DNA of 64,000 nt from Ipomoea triloba (Eukaryota > Streptophyta > Magnoliopsida > Solanales > Convolvulaceae), in assembly GCF_003576645.1 (NCBI RefSeq), contig NC_044920.1:3835085-3899084 (forward strand), in the 5' to 3' direction. The notes under the pieces are model-generated. The model was not told the DNA's origin. It searched no databases and was given only the letters and a program-made list of their open reading frames with translations. Made by a program: the position numbers and the translations under genes. Of the stretch, positions 33,518 to 46,016 are shown in pieces; within the stretch, counting starts at the first letter, position 1; every line of letters begins with the position of its first letter.

Positions 33518-35133
33518 ATGGGTACATTTCGCACGATTGTTTCGATTGCATCTGTTAATTTAACCTGTAGAAATGAATTTTGATGAGATCTGATTTTGTT
33601 TCGATTTTGCGGTGAAAATGCAGCGAGAATCAAGGTTCACGAGCTGAGGAACAAGAGCAAAGCGGAGCTGCTGGCTCAATTGGCTGAACTCAAGGCCGAG
33701 CTCGCCCTCCTCCGCGTCGCCAAGGTTACCGGTGGTGCTCCAAATAAGCTGTCAAAAATGTATGCGCTCTCTCTTTCTATATGTGTGTGCGTTTGCTGAC
33801 TCAATTGCATGCACTTAACATAAGATTTAGATGTGTGGTGGATATTAGTTTCTTCAAGAGTTCATATAATCTATTATGGAACGTTGGAGATTAAGCCTGG
33901 ATCTTTTCCTAAGATTCGGAATGGGTGATGCAAAGTCTGTTGCTTGCTTGGAAAATGTCTCCTGAAGTTCAAATATGGTCTTTTTTTTTTTTTGTTCGAA
34001 ATGTGAATTGGTGGTGTGAAGATTTTGCTTGGATAGTGTATTGATTTGATTATTTGAGTGGACTGTACTCATTCAGATGTTCTAAATAGGAATATGATTT
34101 CACAAGGTAGCCAGGAAATTACACCAGATATAAAATTGTACGGAGTAGTATTTTTTGAACACTCAGAATGATCAATTGATGATGTGAAGCCCCTATTGCT
34201 GTGCTGTACTGTACCATGTTGTTTTCAGTGTGATTGAATTGATTATAGTTATGCAAAATGTGAATATTTATTCACGGAGTAGCATGTATCTGTGTAGTTA
34301 TTTGTGCAAAATGTGAATATTTTCAGTGTGATTGAATTGATTATAGTCATGCAAAATGTGAATTATTAATGGAGTAGCATGTATCTGGGTAAATGTTATA
34401 GGAGAATTATATATTCTCTTTGCTACCCTCTATGTGAAACTCTATTCACCTTTTGTTAGTGGCAATTTTATATCATACTTTTCTGGGTTATTAGGATTGA
34501 TTTTAAAATCAGGGATGTATGTTTGAGTCTGGTGTAATGTTTAGTCCATTATTATTTGTTACATTGAATAGTGGACTTGTGTGCAGTTGCACATTTGTTT
34601 CTTGTATTTATGTTGGTGTATTTCTTGTGGTTTTGTCACGATCAGTAGATGAGGTTTGTCAGTGCTTGACTGCTTGTTGAGGCTATGTTTTAGTTCATAG
34701 GCAATTGTGGAATTTAATCAATTTATGGGAGATCTTTTTGTGGATGCAGCAAGGTGGTAAGGCTGTCAATTGCACAGGTATTGACCGTGATTTCTCAGAC
34801 TCAGAAGGCTGCACTTAGAAATGCTTATAAGAACAAGAAGTATTTGCCTCTTGATCTCCGCCCCAAGAAGACCAGAGCCATCCGCAGGCGTCTGACCAAG
34901 CACCAGGTACTTTCTACTCCGTAATCTTGGGTACACTTACTGTAGCACTGCCCGTTGGTTTGGTCTGTGGAGCACCTTTAAGTTGATGTTGTTATAAGCA
35001 CGGATCTTATCCTCATTTCTATTGCTTGCTTATATATAAAAATTGCCATTGTGTACAGGCTTATTTGAAGACAGAAAGGGAAAAGAAGAAGGAGATGTAT
35101 TTCCCCTTGAGGAAATATGCTATCAAAGTGTAG
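33518..35133 (+). CDS. RPL35: 60S ribosomal protein L35 (uL29), 4 exons, 123 aa
   Basis: Exons 33518-33521, 33624-33759, 34750-34906 and 35059-35133 join in frame with GT-AG ends, 372 bases including the TAG stop. The protein starts [20 protein letters not shown] and contains [52 protein letters not shown] and the C-terminal [13 protein letters not shown]. This is the complete, highly conserved eukaryotic L35, which binds 25S rRNA near the peptide exit tunnel. Length equals the family norm. The first coding exon is only the ATG plus one base, an arrangement common in plant ribosomal protein genes. Intron 2 (33760-34749) carries a local duplication of about 73 bp. No damage seen, so it should be functional. 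Confidence 0.97.
34226..34398 (+). repeat. Direct duplication within L35 intron 2
   Basis: gtgtgattgaattgattata followed by atgcaaaatgtgaat and gagtagcatgtatctg occurs twice, starting at about 34229 and 34327, with small differences. Confidence 0.8.
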
Positions 35134-36400
35134 AATAGGACTATGCTCTGTCTGTTTTCAACTAAGTATATCAGTTAGAACATTGAATTCAAGAATTTTG
35201 TTTACTGTGTTAATGTGTTCATGTTAACTTTGATTGGAAGATTAATCAGTTTGCAACATACCATTAATTTCAATTTGTGTGAAGTAATCTTGTATGATAG
35301 ATCCACATCAATTCTATAACACTTTGCAAGGGTGCAATTGCCAAGTTCCAAATAGTTTGGTCCTAAATTTCTACCTATCTTGCACATCATCTATGTTTTG
35401 TACTACGTATATTATATGCTTAATAGTTAATAGTGCTCAAATAGATTATAAGTAGTTTAACATGCTTAAACTGAAATTATTCATGCAATATTTTTGTTAC
35501 ACTGATTTGTGTTGCTAACTTTTGTAATTACAGCAAGTTTGCAACCTATACAATAGTTGAGGCAGCCTTTTGTATTTTTTTTTAAAATTTTATTTATTTT
35601 AATTTTTGATTATTTATTTTGTTTTGATGTGATGTGAAAATGAAATTAATATTGCAAGGATGTAGAGAAAATAATAAAAGAATTGTAAATTTGGTGATAC
35701 GAAAATATGATTCACTTTTGAAAGTAAGAATTATAGGGATAAAGATAACATTTCATTCTTATTTAACAAGTGTAGCATACTTCAAGTAGGTTATGTTTTA
35801 GTTGACTTAAGTTATGGCTCCTAAATCTTAAACGTTTGAGTGAGTTAGAAGAGGGAGATGAGAGGAGAAAGTGAATTTTTTTTCAAGGAAAGAAAAAAAA
35901 AACATTTTCTTTTTCTCTTTTTTCCCTTGCACGTAAAGTGTTGGTGATATTCTTATGTCATGTGTTAGATATTAAGATTTATATATTTATTTTTCAAAAT
36001 AATTGACTTTTAGAAAAATGGGCTTCTTAGAATTTGAGAGTTTACATTAATCAATAAATGAATTAACAAGGATTGATGATATGATCAAGTCTAATACGAA
36101 GAAAAATGAGGTGTTTGTGTGTTAACGAATTGCCAACGTTTCAGACAACCTGGTCCAACACGTGCCACACATTACACTTGTTGTGATACTTATTCCATTG
36201 ACCTTAAAAGAGTGAAAGAATGAAAGAATCAGCAACCAGAATGATGATTGATTCCAATATTCATGCACCAACCAAACCTCTCATTTCCCAATTAATTAGG
36301 GTCCAATAATGTTGCATAAATCAAATCAAAATTGTTTCACCAACCGTTTTTATTATCTGACACGACTGTATTCAATCAATTCATGATGATGAAATTTGTT
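35134..36400. other. L35 3' UTR and AT-rich intergenic sequence
   Basis: The first few hundred bases likely include the L35 3' UTR. The remainder is AT-rich without coding sequence or recognisable transposon ends. Confidence 0.45.
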
Positions 36401-36534
36401 AATCAAGATGTAGACTAGGAATATAGGGGATTTTAGACCAGTTTTTTGAGGAAAGATAGGTGAGATGGAGGAGAGAGGGTGAGGTAAAAGAAGAAATGAG
36501 GTCTTTGTGCATCCGGTGAGGTAAAAGAAGAAAT

Positions 36535-36672
36535 GAAGCCAAAAACCTTGTGGTCAAGCGGCATTCGGTGTATACTCCCATGTGGAAGGGAGTGGGTTCG
36601 AGCTTCAGTGGAAGCATCTGTTGTCTTTGTGCTTATGTAATAGAGTCAGTAGAATTCAAAAAAAAAAAGAAG
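36535..36672 (+). mobile_element. tRNA-derived SINE
   Basis: CTTGTGGTCAAGCGGCATTC gives an A box (tggtcaagcgg) and GGGTTCGAGCTTC about 45 bases later a B box; the element ends in an A run at 36658-36669. It sits in a wider region that ends gatgatgccctaaag, resembling the terminus of the GAGCATCC MITE family. Directly upstream, gaggtaaaagaagaaatga is repeated twice. Confidence 0.65.
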
Positions 36673-36934
36673 AGGTCTATGGAGGTTTTTGGCCGGAAAT
36701 GTGGGCCCCACATTTTTTTTTTGGTTTCAAATTTTGTATTGATTTGTTTTTCTTTTCCCCCTCTCCTATTTTATCTTTCATAATCATACTTGCAAAAACT
36801 CTTCAAAAACCTACCCCTATTGATGATGCCCTAAAGAGTTCGTCACACTTGTAATATATGCCATCTTGTTTGACAAAATATTTGATCGAAATTTATATAT
36901 ACTTTTTCTAATATATAGTTTCATTTGATAAATT

Positions 36935-37340
36935 TATAAGAATTTTTTTTTCTGACTTTGGTCTATTGAGTATTGTACTTCTCACAAATTTGATTCATAA
37001 TTGTCAGTTTTCATATTTGACTCATGACTATCAAATTCCTGTCACATTTGATCCTTTTGATTAGTTTCCTAGCTAATCATGTCTCATCTTCATCATTGCT
37101 AATTCTAAACCCAATGTATTCCACTGCGGTCTACGTGTTGCTGAAATTCAAATAACTCACATTACAGTCATGTGAAAGATTTTGACTAAAGTTAATGGAA
37201 AAATTAATCAAAAGGATCAAATGTGGTAGTAATGTGATAGTCATGCACAAAATATTAAAAAAAAAAAAAACCTGAGAGTTAAGAATCAAATGTAAAATAT
37301 GTACAATAATTGATGGATCAAAACTGATTTTATAATGAAG
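36935..37340. mobile_element. Short foldback element
   Basis: Tracts such as tttgatccttttgattagtt at the left and aattaatcaaaaggatcaaa at the right pair as inverted repeats, with outer matches around catatttgactcat and gaatcaaatgtaaaatatg. Imperfect; ends not defined. Confidence 0.55.
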
Positions 37341-38850
37341 TCAAACAATTCACTAATAGCCATGAATAGAATAGACACGTTTCATAAAACAACTAATATA
37401 AACTTTGGCATTAAAAAAATACTAATATAATTTTTCTTTAGGGTAGTCATAGCAACATATGTAGGTTTTGAATAAGTCTGATAATTATTAAAAATAAAAA
37501 TAAATAATTAGGGATTTAAATTTTAAAAATAATCACAAAGTAACAAGTAACAATAGTACAAAAATAAGGAAAATTCAAGTCGTGTGTAACACACTTTTCA
37601 TAAAGCTAATTTGGTACCTCTCGAAGTTGCTAGGAGCGTTGTAGCATCAGTTTTCCAAGATAAAATGAATTTATATCTATATTACTCTCGACGAACTAGA
37701 ACAATAGGTAGAACACAAGAGAATTATAAGGATGTGTGGCCAAAAGTTTTCACGAGAATAGAGAGCATTTTAGGAGTAGAAAAATAATTTTTTCAACATT
37801 GTTGTAAACCATCTGTCAAGCACCATGATATTTATAGGAGATAGATAGAAATAATAACATTAATATATCAGTTAAATATGATTTAAAATTAGATTAGAAC
37901 TGACAATTTAATTTGAAAATAACACCCGTGGTTACGGCGTTAATCTAAAAAATACATTGAAATTAATAAGAATTAATTCCTAAACTGATCAGAATTAACA
38001 CATTTTCAAAACATTATACCCAAAAGGTGTAACCCTCAAAGTACCAATGGATACACAGGTCGTGGGTGCACGAGTCAAGCATTTCCAAATGTGAGACAAT
38101 TTTCTTAAGCCTTCCATCTCCAATTTATTCAACTTCACGTGTACACTTTGAGAATCAATTTCTAATTTAACCATTATCCATTTTTGAGCTTATAATATCT
38201 TAATTTCTTCGTTTCATTTCGAAGAATCAAAACCCACTTTGACTTTACCCAAATCCAATGTGAATCATACAAATATTTGTATCACAAAATAATTACTCAA
38301 AGAGTCAATTTTGCTAAAATTTTCAACACCATATTAAACAACAGTTTTATTTATGCCAAGTAATATAGGATATGATAATACATTACATAAGATTTCATAT
38401 CTTTAAATAAGCAAAATAGTCAAAATTTTAAGCTGTACTAAATCAATGGATTAAATCTCATCCAGTCATCTTGCCAGCAAGTCAAAATCTTGTACACAAA
38501 CATACGTGGAGTTGATCCGTCAGAGATGAAGAACGAGTCATGCTCATTCGTTAGTTGACTTTTTAAAAATACTGAAAAGGAAATAAAATAAAAATATTGC
38601 AAAATATCATAAATAAATACATCATGGTGCACTCTTCCATCCATTGATATAATATTGTGGGCAAATAATCTCCATTACAATTGAACTTTATGGTAATAAA
38701 TAACTACTTCGTGTAATTTAAATGCCATATGTTTAAGATGAACATGAAGTATTACAACAATGAATAACTAACAGGGATGTATCCGGCCTTCTCCATATTG
38801 CCATATGTTTTTTGGGCAATTTATTATGTGTTAATGATGCGTTGGGATAA
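37341..38850. other. AT-rich intergenic sequence; nothing recognised
   Basis: No coding sequence, RNA gene or transposon terminus seen. Confidence 0.4.
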
Positions 38851-38859
38851 ATATAGTGT

Positions 38860-39099
38860 AAAATTAAGTTTGAGAGTGAATCTTTAGTTGTGACCGAAAG
38901 GATTTAAGTGAGATCGATCCTTCGGTGCTTTCATGTGCATCTTGTCAACGAAGTGTTAAGATATTTTTTGAGATGCGATTGGACTTGTAATATGAGACAC
39001 ATACCTAGGGAAGCGAACATGTACATATATTGGATGACATCACAATTTCATATTGATCAATTGGGATTTATTGCTTTTGAATCTCCCCTGCAACATTAG
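38860..39099 (+). pseudogene. LINE-type RNase H (RVT_3) domain remnant
   Basis: The frame from 38908 encodes HLVNEVLRYFLRCDWTC followed by HIPREANMYIYWMTSQ and GFIAFESPLQH. The core W-x-x-x-x-x-HIPREAN-x-x-x-x-x-x-A/S matches the RNase H-like domain at the end of plant LINE polyproteins, with the usual AD after REAN lost. The rest of the element is missing, and the mitochondrial block begins right after it. Confidence 0.6.
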
Positions 39100-39101
39100 A
39101 A

Positions 39102-40639
39102 TTTAAAGGCGCACCTGAGCGCAATCTCGCTCTCGTGTGTCCGTTGGCAGGGGGTCTCTTCCGAATTGAATTAATAGATTGCCACTGCGTCTGATTCGAG
39201 TGTCTCCGTCATCCGTTCCGCTATTGAGGCTGCCAAACTTCTGCTTTATTGATATGATATTAAAATCACACACGAGAAAAGCCATTCTTTGGGACGTAGC
39301 TGGCGCACACGACGAAGGAGGACAGAGGGGGTTGAGGTCATAAGTAAACCAAAAATACTTATTTTTCTTCCTTCTGGTGGATCAGCATACCCGCCCCACT
39401 TCAGTCGTAGTCTTAGACCCCTTCTCTCATTGAGAACCCATACCGTAGACCCCGTCAATGCCCGAGCGATGTCTTGTACTGATGTTCTCTCGAACCGCTT
39501 TAAGAAATGAAATAAAGCATAGGTAATTCTTTATGGATTTTGAATTACTGCTTGCCCTTTCTTTTCTACCTCCTGCGGTTGAACAAGGGCATCATCCTTT
39601 CTTCTTAGCTGCTGCTAATAGGTCTGGATTTTAGAGGGGCTCGCTTGACAGAGTGTCGAGCATTGTTCGTCGTGCTAGTTCCGCTACTGCAGTTCCGTAC
39701 GGAGTTGCGTCAGCTGTGGATATAGACTAGGCTAAGGGACGGACTTCATCTCTTCTATTCTCTTCACTTACACCTTACACTTCAGCTGAGTCTAACCAGG
39801 CTCAGGTGCGGAGCTTTCCACTGTGGACCGAGACTACGGTCTTCGAGATAAATTGGACCTCCGCCCGAAGAGCGCTTCCCTGGCTTAAAGGACGGAACTC
39901 CAGCGCACTGATTGAGCTAGCGAACTCCAATTTAAGTAGACAGACCGAGGGTCTGGTGCCTATGATGTCATCGTCAAAGAACACTCGAATGGGCAAAACA
40001 AAAAAGAAAGAAATCCTTCCATCCAGCTTTCAAAGTCAAGGAAGATTCAAAAAGATTTCCTGGATCTATTTATGACATAAAGGTGTTGCTTATGTTTACC
40101 TAAAATGCCGTTGACGTTGATGAAGGAGACTACTGTCGATTGACGATTGAAGGCACATCCTTCCCCTATTGTCCTTCTAGCGCTGGGACATAGTCTTTCA
40201 ATTCATCTCTTCTCCCCTGCTTCATCAGGTATGCAGGTGAAGTTCCAGTAGGAGTTGAATTGGATGGGCTTGCAACCTTCAGGCCTTCCCCCTGGCTCCC
40301 GCTTGTGCTGCTCCAAAAGATCTGATCCAACAGAAATCTCGCATTGAGCGTAGCTGATATGCGGCTACGGCTAGGCGATCATATCATGCCATAAAAAACT
40401 TTTATATGTCTAGAGAGATCCCCACCCGAGTAGGCGGGTCGAGGTCCTACGAGGTACCCACTACTCGGAGTACCCTCCCAAAAGGAAAAAGATGTGTCTG
40501 TCAGGTTCGGTTCTTCTTAGTTGGGTTGGGCGGGTTCGACCAGAAATGACACAGAAGTCATGGGTGATCATTGGTCCGATGCTTCGGGCGAAACCAATTC
40601 CCAGGGTGTGACGGGCGGTGTGTACAGGGCCCGGGTACA

Positions 40640-40689
<50 letters not shown>

Positions 40690-41965
40690 TTCCAGAGGGA
40701 CTGGTAGGTTCCTTTCTTCATTCGGATAAAGATGACACTTCGTCGTTTAATGTGGAAGTTCGGGGCCACAACACCTCCTTCTCCGGAATCCCCCCTTCCC
40801 TTCAAGCATGAAGTGAGGAAAATATCTTCTTACTCCACTGGTAAAGAAAAAGAAAATCCAATAAAATCATTGGCAACGAAAAAGGGGCCCGATACTTCAA
40901 CTAGAGGAGCGACCAGTTGGTTCACCAAACCCCGACCCAGCGTCACACGTTCTCCAGGTCCGAAGGGATCCAGTGCCCAACTACCGACTCCTCCCGGAAT
41001 TCGCCAGTGGGGCAAATACCGCCAGATGCGAGCCTTTGCTATGGTCTTTACAGGAGAATTTTTTCAATATTAAATAAAGGAATGATCCGGATTTTCCAGT
41101 TGACCAGTTTCGGGAGATCGAAAAGAAAAATCAACTTTCACTATTTACTTCCACAACTTCTCTAGATTCGATGGAATTCTCTTGCTTAAGCACCTAGCAT
41201 ATCATTCCTCGGACTTGACGGCCTTCTCTATTTTGAGGGAACCCTCTGATTTAGGATTCCCTGCTTCCCAGACGCAGGTATGCAACCAACCCTGCTTCCG
41301 CCTCTTGTAAGTTTTTGCCTTCGGCATCCCCCTCCTTGCGGTTAAGGTAACGACTTCGGGCATGGCCAGCTCCCTGACTTTGAACGTTAGGGAAGATAAG
41401 GGAAGACCGCCTGAGCGAAGCGACCGAAGGGACTTGACTTATCCGAACCGATCGCCGTTCTTAACCGAGACTCAGGTTAAGCTCCGTCTCGGAACCTTGT
41501 GGGGTTAGGAGTAAAGCAACGGGTCAACAACATTCAAATGTGTATTTGAGAGATTGTCCTCGGGCTGAGGAGTGTCCACATGAGTTCGTTGAGGTGTTTA
41601 CACAGGCCTGCGGTCAGTAGGGTTGTCCAAAGCCCCTTTCTTAAGAGATAGAGCAATCCTCACTCGACAGCTCAAAGCTGACCAGTACAAAACCATGTGA
41701 TCAGTCCTCGTACGGAGAAAGGACCTGAACGAAGCCAAAGAGTCGAGCTTCAGGCAAAACTGTCCCTGGCTGGGAAAAGATGCTTGAGTCGCCGGTGTGG
41801 GAAGACTAGCAATTGAATCAGCTGTTGTGAAAGCAGCGGAACTCTTAAAGAAGAACAAGTCGTGGGAGTGGACCAAGAGGTGCCAGAATGCCAACAAGAT
41901 TGATTCAATTCCCCAAGCTACGTCGATTCAATTCCTTATGAGTGGAAATCCAATCCCGTTTTGTC
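39102..41965. other. Nuclear insertion of mitochondrial DNA (NUMT), about 2.9 kb
   Basis: The block stands out from the flanks by near-even base composition and by organelle-style sequence. It contains an unmistakable piece of mitochondrial small-subunit rRNA (see 40549-40692) and stretches typical of plant mitochondrial intergenic DNA, for example gcctgagcgaagcgaccgaa near 41410. Edges are placed where composition changes, at about 39102 and 41965. Open frames inside (for example 40732-41073) match no protein I can name. Confidence 0.8.
40549..40692 (-). pseudogene. rrn18: Fragment of mitochondrial rrn18 (3' domain of SSU rRNA)
   Basis: On the minus strand, gaatcgctagtaatcgcgga is followed by the universal TGTACACACCGCCCGTC of bacterial-type small-subunit rRNA, then ctgggaattggtttcgcccg, which is the plant mitochondrial rather than plastid form. 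Only the last part of helix 44 and its approach are present; the rest of the rRNA is absent, so it cannot form a ribosomal subunit. Confidence 0.88.
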
Positions 41966-42239
41966 TTTTTTTTTGCATAAATAAAAAGCAGCCGGCCGGT
42001 GTTATTTATATATATATTTTAAATCCAGTGCATTTATTCCGACAGTCTTATATGATGATTTAGTTAGAGTGATTATCACGTTATTACATCACAAATTATT
42101 TATTTATTCTCTGTTGCATTGTAAAAGAAATTAAAAAACAAAGAAACCAATGTGGTTGAGTGGCATGAAAGAAAAAAAAACACATCGTATATGAAAGAAA
42201 ATTACATACATTGTTATTTACGACAAAATATGCAGTAAT

Positions 42240-42530
42240 TCTAGCCAAGTTGATTAGACAATTGATTTGGCCATTAGAAAGTTACAAGTCTGACTCTTAT
42301 ATGATTTACTATTTTTATGGGCAAATTATTTTGTTGACCCGAGTCTAAAATACACAATTTACATATTGAATGTTCACAATTTATATACTGAATGTTCACA
42401 AAGTTGGTTAGACAATTGATTTGGCCATTAGAAAGTTACAAGTTTGATTCTTATATGATTTATTACTATTTTTATGGGCAAATTATTTTGTTGACCCAGG
42501 TCTAAAATACACATTTTACATATTGAATGT
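42240..42530 (+). repeat. Two direct copies of a SINE-like sequence
   Basis: agttgattagacaattgatt with ttggccattagaaagttaca, a weak B box (aagtttgattctt) and then gggcaaattattttgttgac appears at about 42247-42355 and again at 42412-42517. The layout resembles a decayed tRNA-derived SINE. A related head occurs at 49270-49315. Confidence 0.55.
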
Positions 42531-42559
42531 TCACAATTTGAATTGTGAACATTCAATAT

Positions 42560-43260
42560 ATAAATTGTGATACGTCCATAGTGTAACTATTGATTTTTAC
42601 GTGATTTATAGACTATTATATAGGAATAGTGTTTATAGTGATTACTGGTTTTCCTCGTCACCCATATAAAAATACATACTTTAAAATATCTTTTAATATG
42701 ATCTATATTGCTTACAATTTTCAAACTAATGGTGCAAGTATAACTATATCTTATATAGATGAAATGAGAATATTTTACTTCTTTTTTTGGTCAAAAACGA
42801 TACAATTATAATATTAATTAACTAATTAATTGCAATCAAAGTAGATAATTCTAAGATTACATATGATATCTTAAAGATTTCAAGGACTAGGTTGGGACTG
42901 TTGAATTAGTCAGCTAAATAAGGAAATTAAAATATGTTTAATACTCCATAATCCATATTACGTGGGATTTTACTATTTTAAGCAAATTATACCGTGGATA
43001 ATTGATAAATGTTCTTAGTATATTTAAAATTCATTTTTAATTTACTAAATGTTCATTTTTAAAATGCAATTGAAAAAGCTATTTCAAGTAACGTTTTGAG
43101 ATTAGTTTATTGGAGTTTATTTGCAATATACCCTTGTCTTCTACTTCCACGGCTAGTGATGTATAATATCTTGAGAGGCTAAGATCAAGTGATTTTTATG
43201 GATCCATAGAAATGGTCTAATATACCCTTGTCTTCAACTAAACAATGTTGTTCATGCTTT
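42560..43260. other. AT-rich intergenic sequence; nothing recognised
   Basis: No gene, RNA or clear element termini. Confidence 0.4.
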
Positions 43261-43264
43261 TTAT

Positions 43265-43396
43265 TCTTCCTCCAAAAGGTTGAATCCTAACCTCAAAGGC
43301 CCCACACTCCAGCCCGACAGAACATTTGGGAGGATTTAAATCACGGTGACTCACTAGCTCAGCAGACAAGGCCAAATGTCGATGCGCAATGGTTCC
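43265..43396 (-). mobile_element. 5'-truncated copy of the 32101 SINE family
   Basis: On the minus strand it reads tgtctgctgag, gagtcaccgtgat, catcctccc-aaatg and ggattcaaccttttggagga, closely matching the 3' half of the element at 32101-32341. It is flanked by TGCTTTTTAT at 43255-43264 and 43397-43406. The 5' half with the A and B boxes is absent. Confidence 0.75.
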
Positions 43397-43731
43397 TGCT
43401 TTTTATATATGCAATGATTAATGCTTTTTAGGGATCCATAGAAATAAAAGTATAATTATATTTTAACTATAAAGTATTACGTGTCTCATGAGAAGTCCAA
43501 TAAATAATTTTTACTAGGAGTCAAACTTGAAATCTTATAATTATCAAGTCAACTGCACAACCAAACAATGTTGTTCCTATCAAACATATATTTCTTGAAG
43601 TTTCATTTTCATAAATTTAATTATATTGGCTTGAAAATACTAATGACCTCTTATACTCTTAAACTAGTGGATATGGGATCTGAATATCTAAATCATTTTA
43701 TTTTTAAAAGAAAATACGATCATAAAAATTA

Positions 43732-44245
43732 GAGTCATTTTCATTTTTGGTCCTACTGTTATTAGGGCATTGTCAATTTTAGTCCACTTCATTAATTTTT
43801 GCAACATTGCGGCCAGTCTTATTTAGTCCTTACCACTTTTAGTCCACCGTTAAAATTTTGGTCAAATAACCGTCCAAAACAGGGGTATTTTGGTCTTTTT
43901 CATGCTTTGATCATCCCCTTAACCATTTGCAGTAGTTTCCCTTACACATTTTCATCTAATGAAGAGATCCGGCGAATGCCATGGCTTTGTAATGTGGCTC
44001 ACATGGCTTTCACTGGACCAGATGAAAATGTGTAAGGAAAACCACTGTAAAGGGTCAAGGAGATGATCAAAGTATGAAAAGACCAAAAATACCCCTGTTT
44101 AGGACGACCATTTGACGAAAATTTTAACGGTGGACTAAAAGTGGTAAGGACTAAATAAGACTGACTGCAATGTGGCAAAAATTAATGAAGTGGACTAAAA
44201 TTGGCAATGCCCCAATAACAATAGGACCAAAAATGGAAATGACTC
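43732..44245. mobile_element. Mutator-like MITE, 514 bp, perfect 9 bp target duplication
   Basis: Long inverted arms start GAGTCATTTTCATTTTTGGT and end with the complement; they extend about 230 bp each, leaving a short centre near 43990. TAAAAATTA at 43723-43731 and 44246-44254 is the 9 bp duplication. Non-coding. Confidence 0.85.
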
Positions 44246-44341
44246 TAAAAATTATCATAACTTTTTCAATAATATCAAGACATTAGCTAAAACATTACTC
44301 CAAACTCTTTCTATGTAGGAAAAAACAAAACACATGTGCCT

Positions 44342-44381
44342 AACAACAACAATAACAACAACAACAACAACAACAACAACA
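44342..44381 (+). repeat. (CAA)n microsatellite
   Basis: About 13 units with one interruption. Confidence 0.9.
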
Positions 44382-44399
44382 TTCCAAGTTCAGCCCTGT

Positions 44400-45290
44400 T
44401 CAATTTGTGACGTGGCGTTGTGGCTTATCATATATGGAGGGATGTGGTTAAATGGTTAATATCCACCTACTTATCGCAAATTGATTTTAAGCATGATAAT
44501 ATGGCAACAGATAACCAAATAACTCTGTGCTCGTACTTGACTTACAACAATCACATTTACAATAGTCACATGATTGGTGACTCATTGGGAGGAAGTAAGC
44601 AAAAGAACTATATGGTTAAGCGTGTGCAGAATCTGTAAAAGTTCTTCATTACTTAAAAAGAAATTAAAAAATGGTCTGCTTGTGCTTGACAAACATTGTT
44701 TTTTACAATATGATACAAAGATTAGCAAGAAAATGTGGAATCATGAGGAAGCTTCTACTTCATTCGCACCACCACATAATTCAATGCCTGGAAATTGGCA
44801 AGAATCACCCACCTCACTCTTTCTCCTTTCTAGAAATTAAACTTAATTCTCTTCACCAGTTAGATTAGAGGAGTTATAACGTTTAAATATATATTTTTTT
44901 CTCCCAAACAAAAGTTAAATATAAGTTTTTGACTAGTTGTCTAGTTATGTTTCTATTCTTTTTAAAAGAAATTATTAATTAATTTAATATTTAAGAAAGA
45001 TCAGAACTCAACTCAACAATTTGGGATATTTGCTGAGCGAATTGTCAATACAAATATAAGGTTGGAATTTCGAAGATGTATAATGTTAAAGAATTATAAA
45101 CTAGGTCTTTCCCAAATACTCATTATTAGAGTATGGACAAGATGTCGCGGGTCTCTTCCAACTTAATAAACGATTTCGGGTTTAAGACTTTAGAATGTAA
45201 CTACTTTAAAACTCATGAGTAAGTGTTTTATCATCCTTTGAAGTCCTACACGATACAAATAGGATTAGCCTTGTTGTGTGGAGACCTAAT
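44400..45290. other. Intergenic; short unassigned open frames
   Basis: Open frames near 44420-44870 overlap in two frames and match no family. No other signal seen. Confidence 0.35.
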
Positions 45291-45540
45291 CACTAGTACA
45301 GAATAGCTAATCCGCCATTGTTGTAAAGGACTTTTCGTAACTGTTATACAACATATCAGGGTCGCGGAAAGTCTTGGACTTTCTATGACTATTGTTAAAC
45401 ATTCACAGAATGTTGAGAATCTGTGACTGTTCTTTGAGTAAAATGGTCGTGGTTTTTTTTTTTTTTTCCTTCACTTTCCATGAACGTTCTTCATAAAAAA
45501 AAAAAAAAAAAAAAAAAAAAGGTCGCGGAAAACGTCAAAT
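45291..45540 (+). mobile_element. Possible CACTA element terminus
   Basis: CACTAGTACAGAATAGC at 45291 starts like a CACTA tip, followed by subterminal-type repeats (ggtcgcggaaa near 45360 and 45521). A 24-base A run at 45497-45520 follows. The opposite end was not found. Confidence 0.45.
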
Positions 45541-46016
45541 TATTTTTTTGGGAATATAGATTAATCTGAAAATGGCGGAATATATTAAAGAACTTTGGGC
45601 TCAATTCCTTGATTGTTCAGCAGTCATACAGTTTAATAGAAAATTAAATTGTCTAGAAACTTGACTCTTAAGTCATTAGTTACTTTATCTTCTCTTCTGG
45701 TGGCTGGAAGCATAGGGGTTAGAATGAAAGTGTGGAATTTAATAAAAGGAATGTTAATTTAATATACTACGTACAAATTATAATTATAAATAGATAATCT
45801 TGCTGGTGGCGTGGTCATAATAACAGAACATCATATCAATATTATTCTCAATAAAATAAATAAATAAATAAGAATTCCTTAAATCAATTGCTTGTTCAGA
45901 AAGAAACTTAAGTTGTTTGTTGTACCATGGAATTAAAAATAGGTTGGTCTCCAAGTCTCCATCAATTATACGGGTTGAATCTAATAAAAATGAATCATAA
46001 TAGAATTATAGATAGA

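Noticed and set aside
40732..41073. 113-codon frame inside the mitochondrial insertion
   Set aside because: Not similar to any mitochondrial protein I know; mitochondrial intergenic DNA often has such chance frames.
39102..41965. Plastid origin for the organelle-like block
   Set aside because: The rRNA fragment has the mitochondrial tail after the universal 3' motif (ctgggaattggtttcgcccg), not the plastid form, and no plastid gene was recognised.
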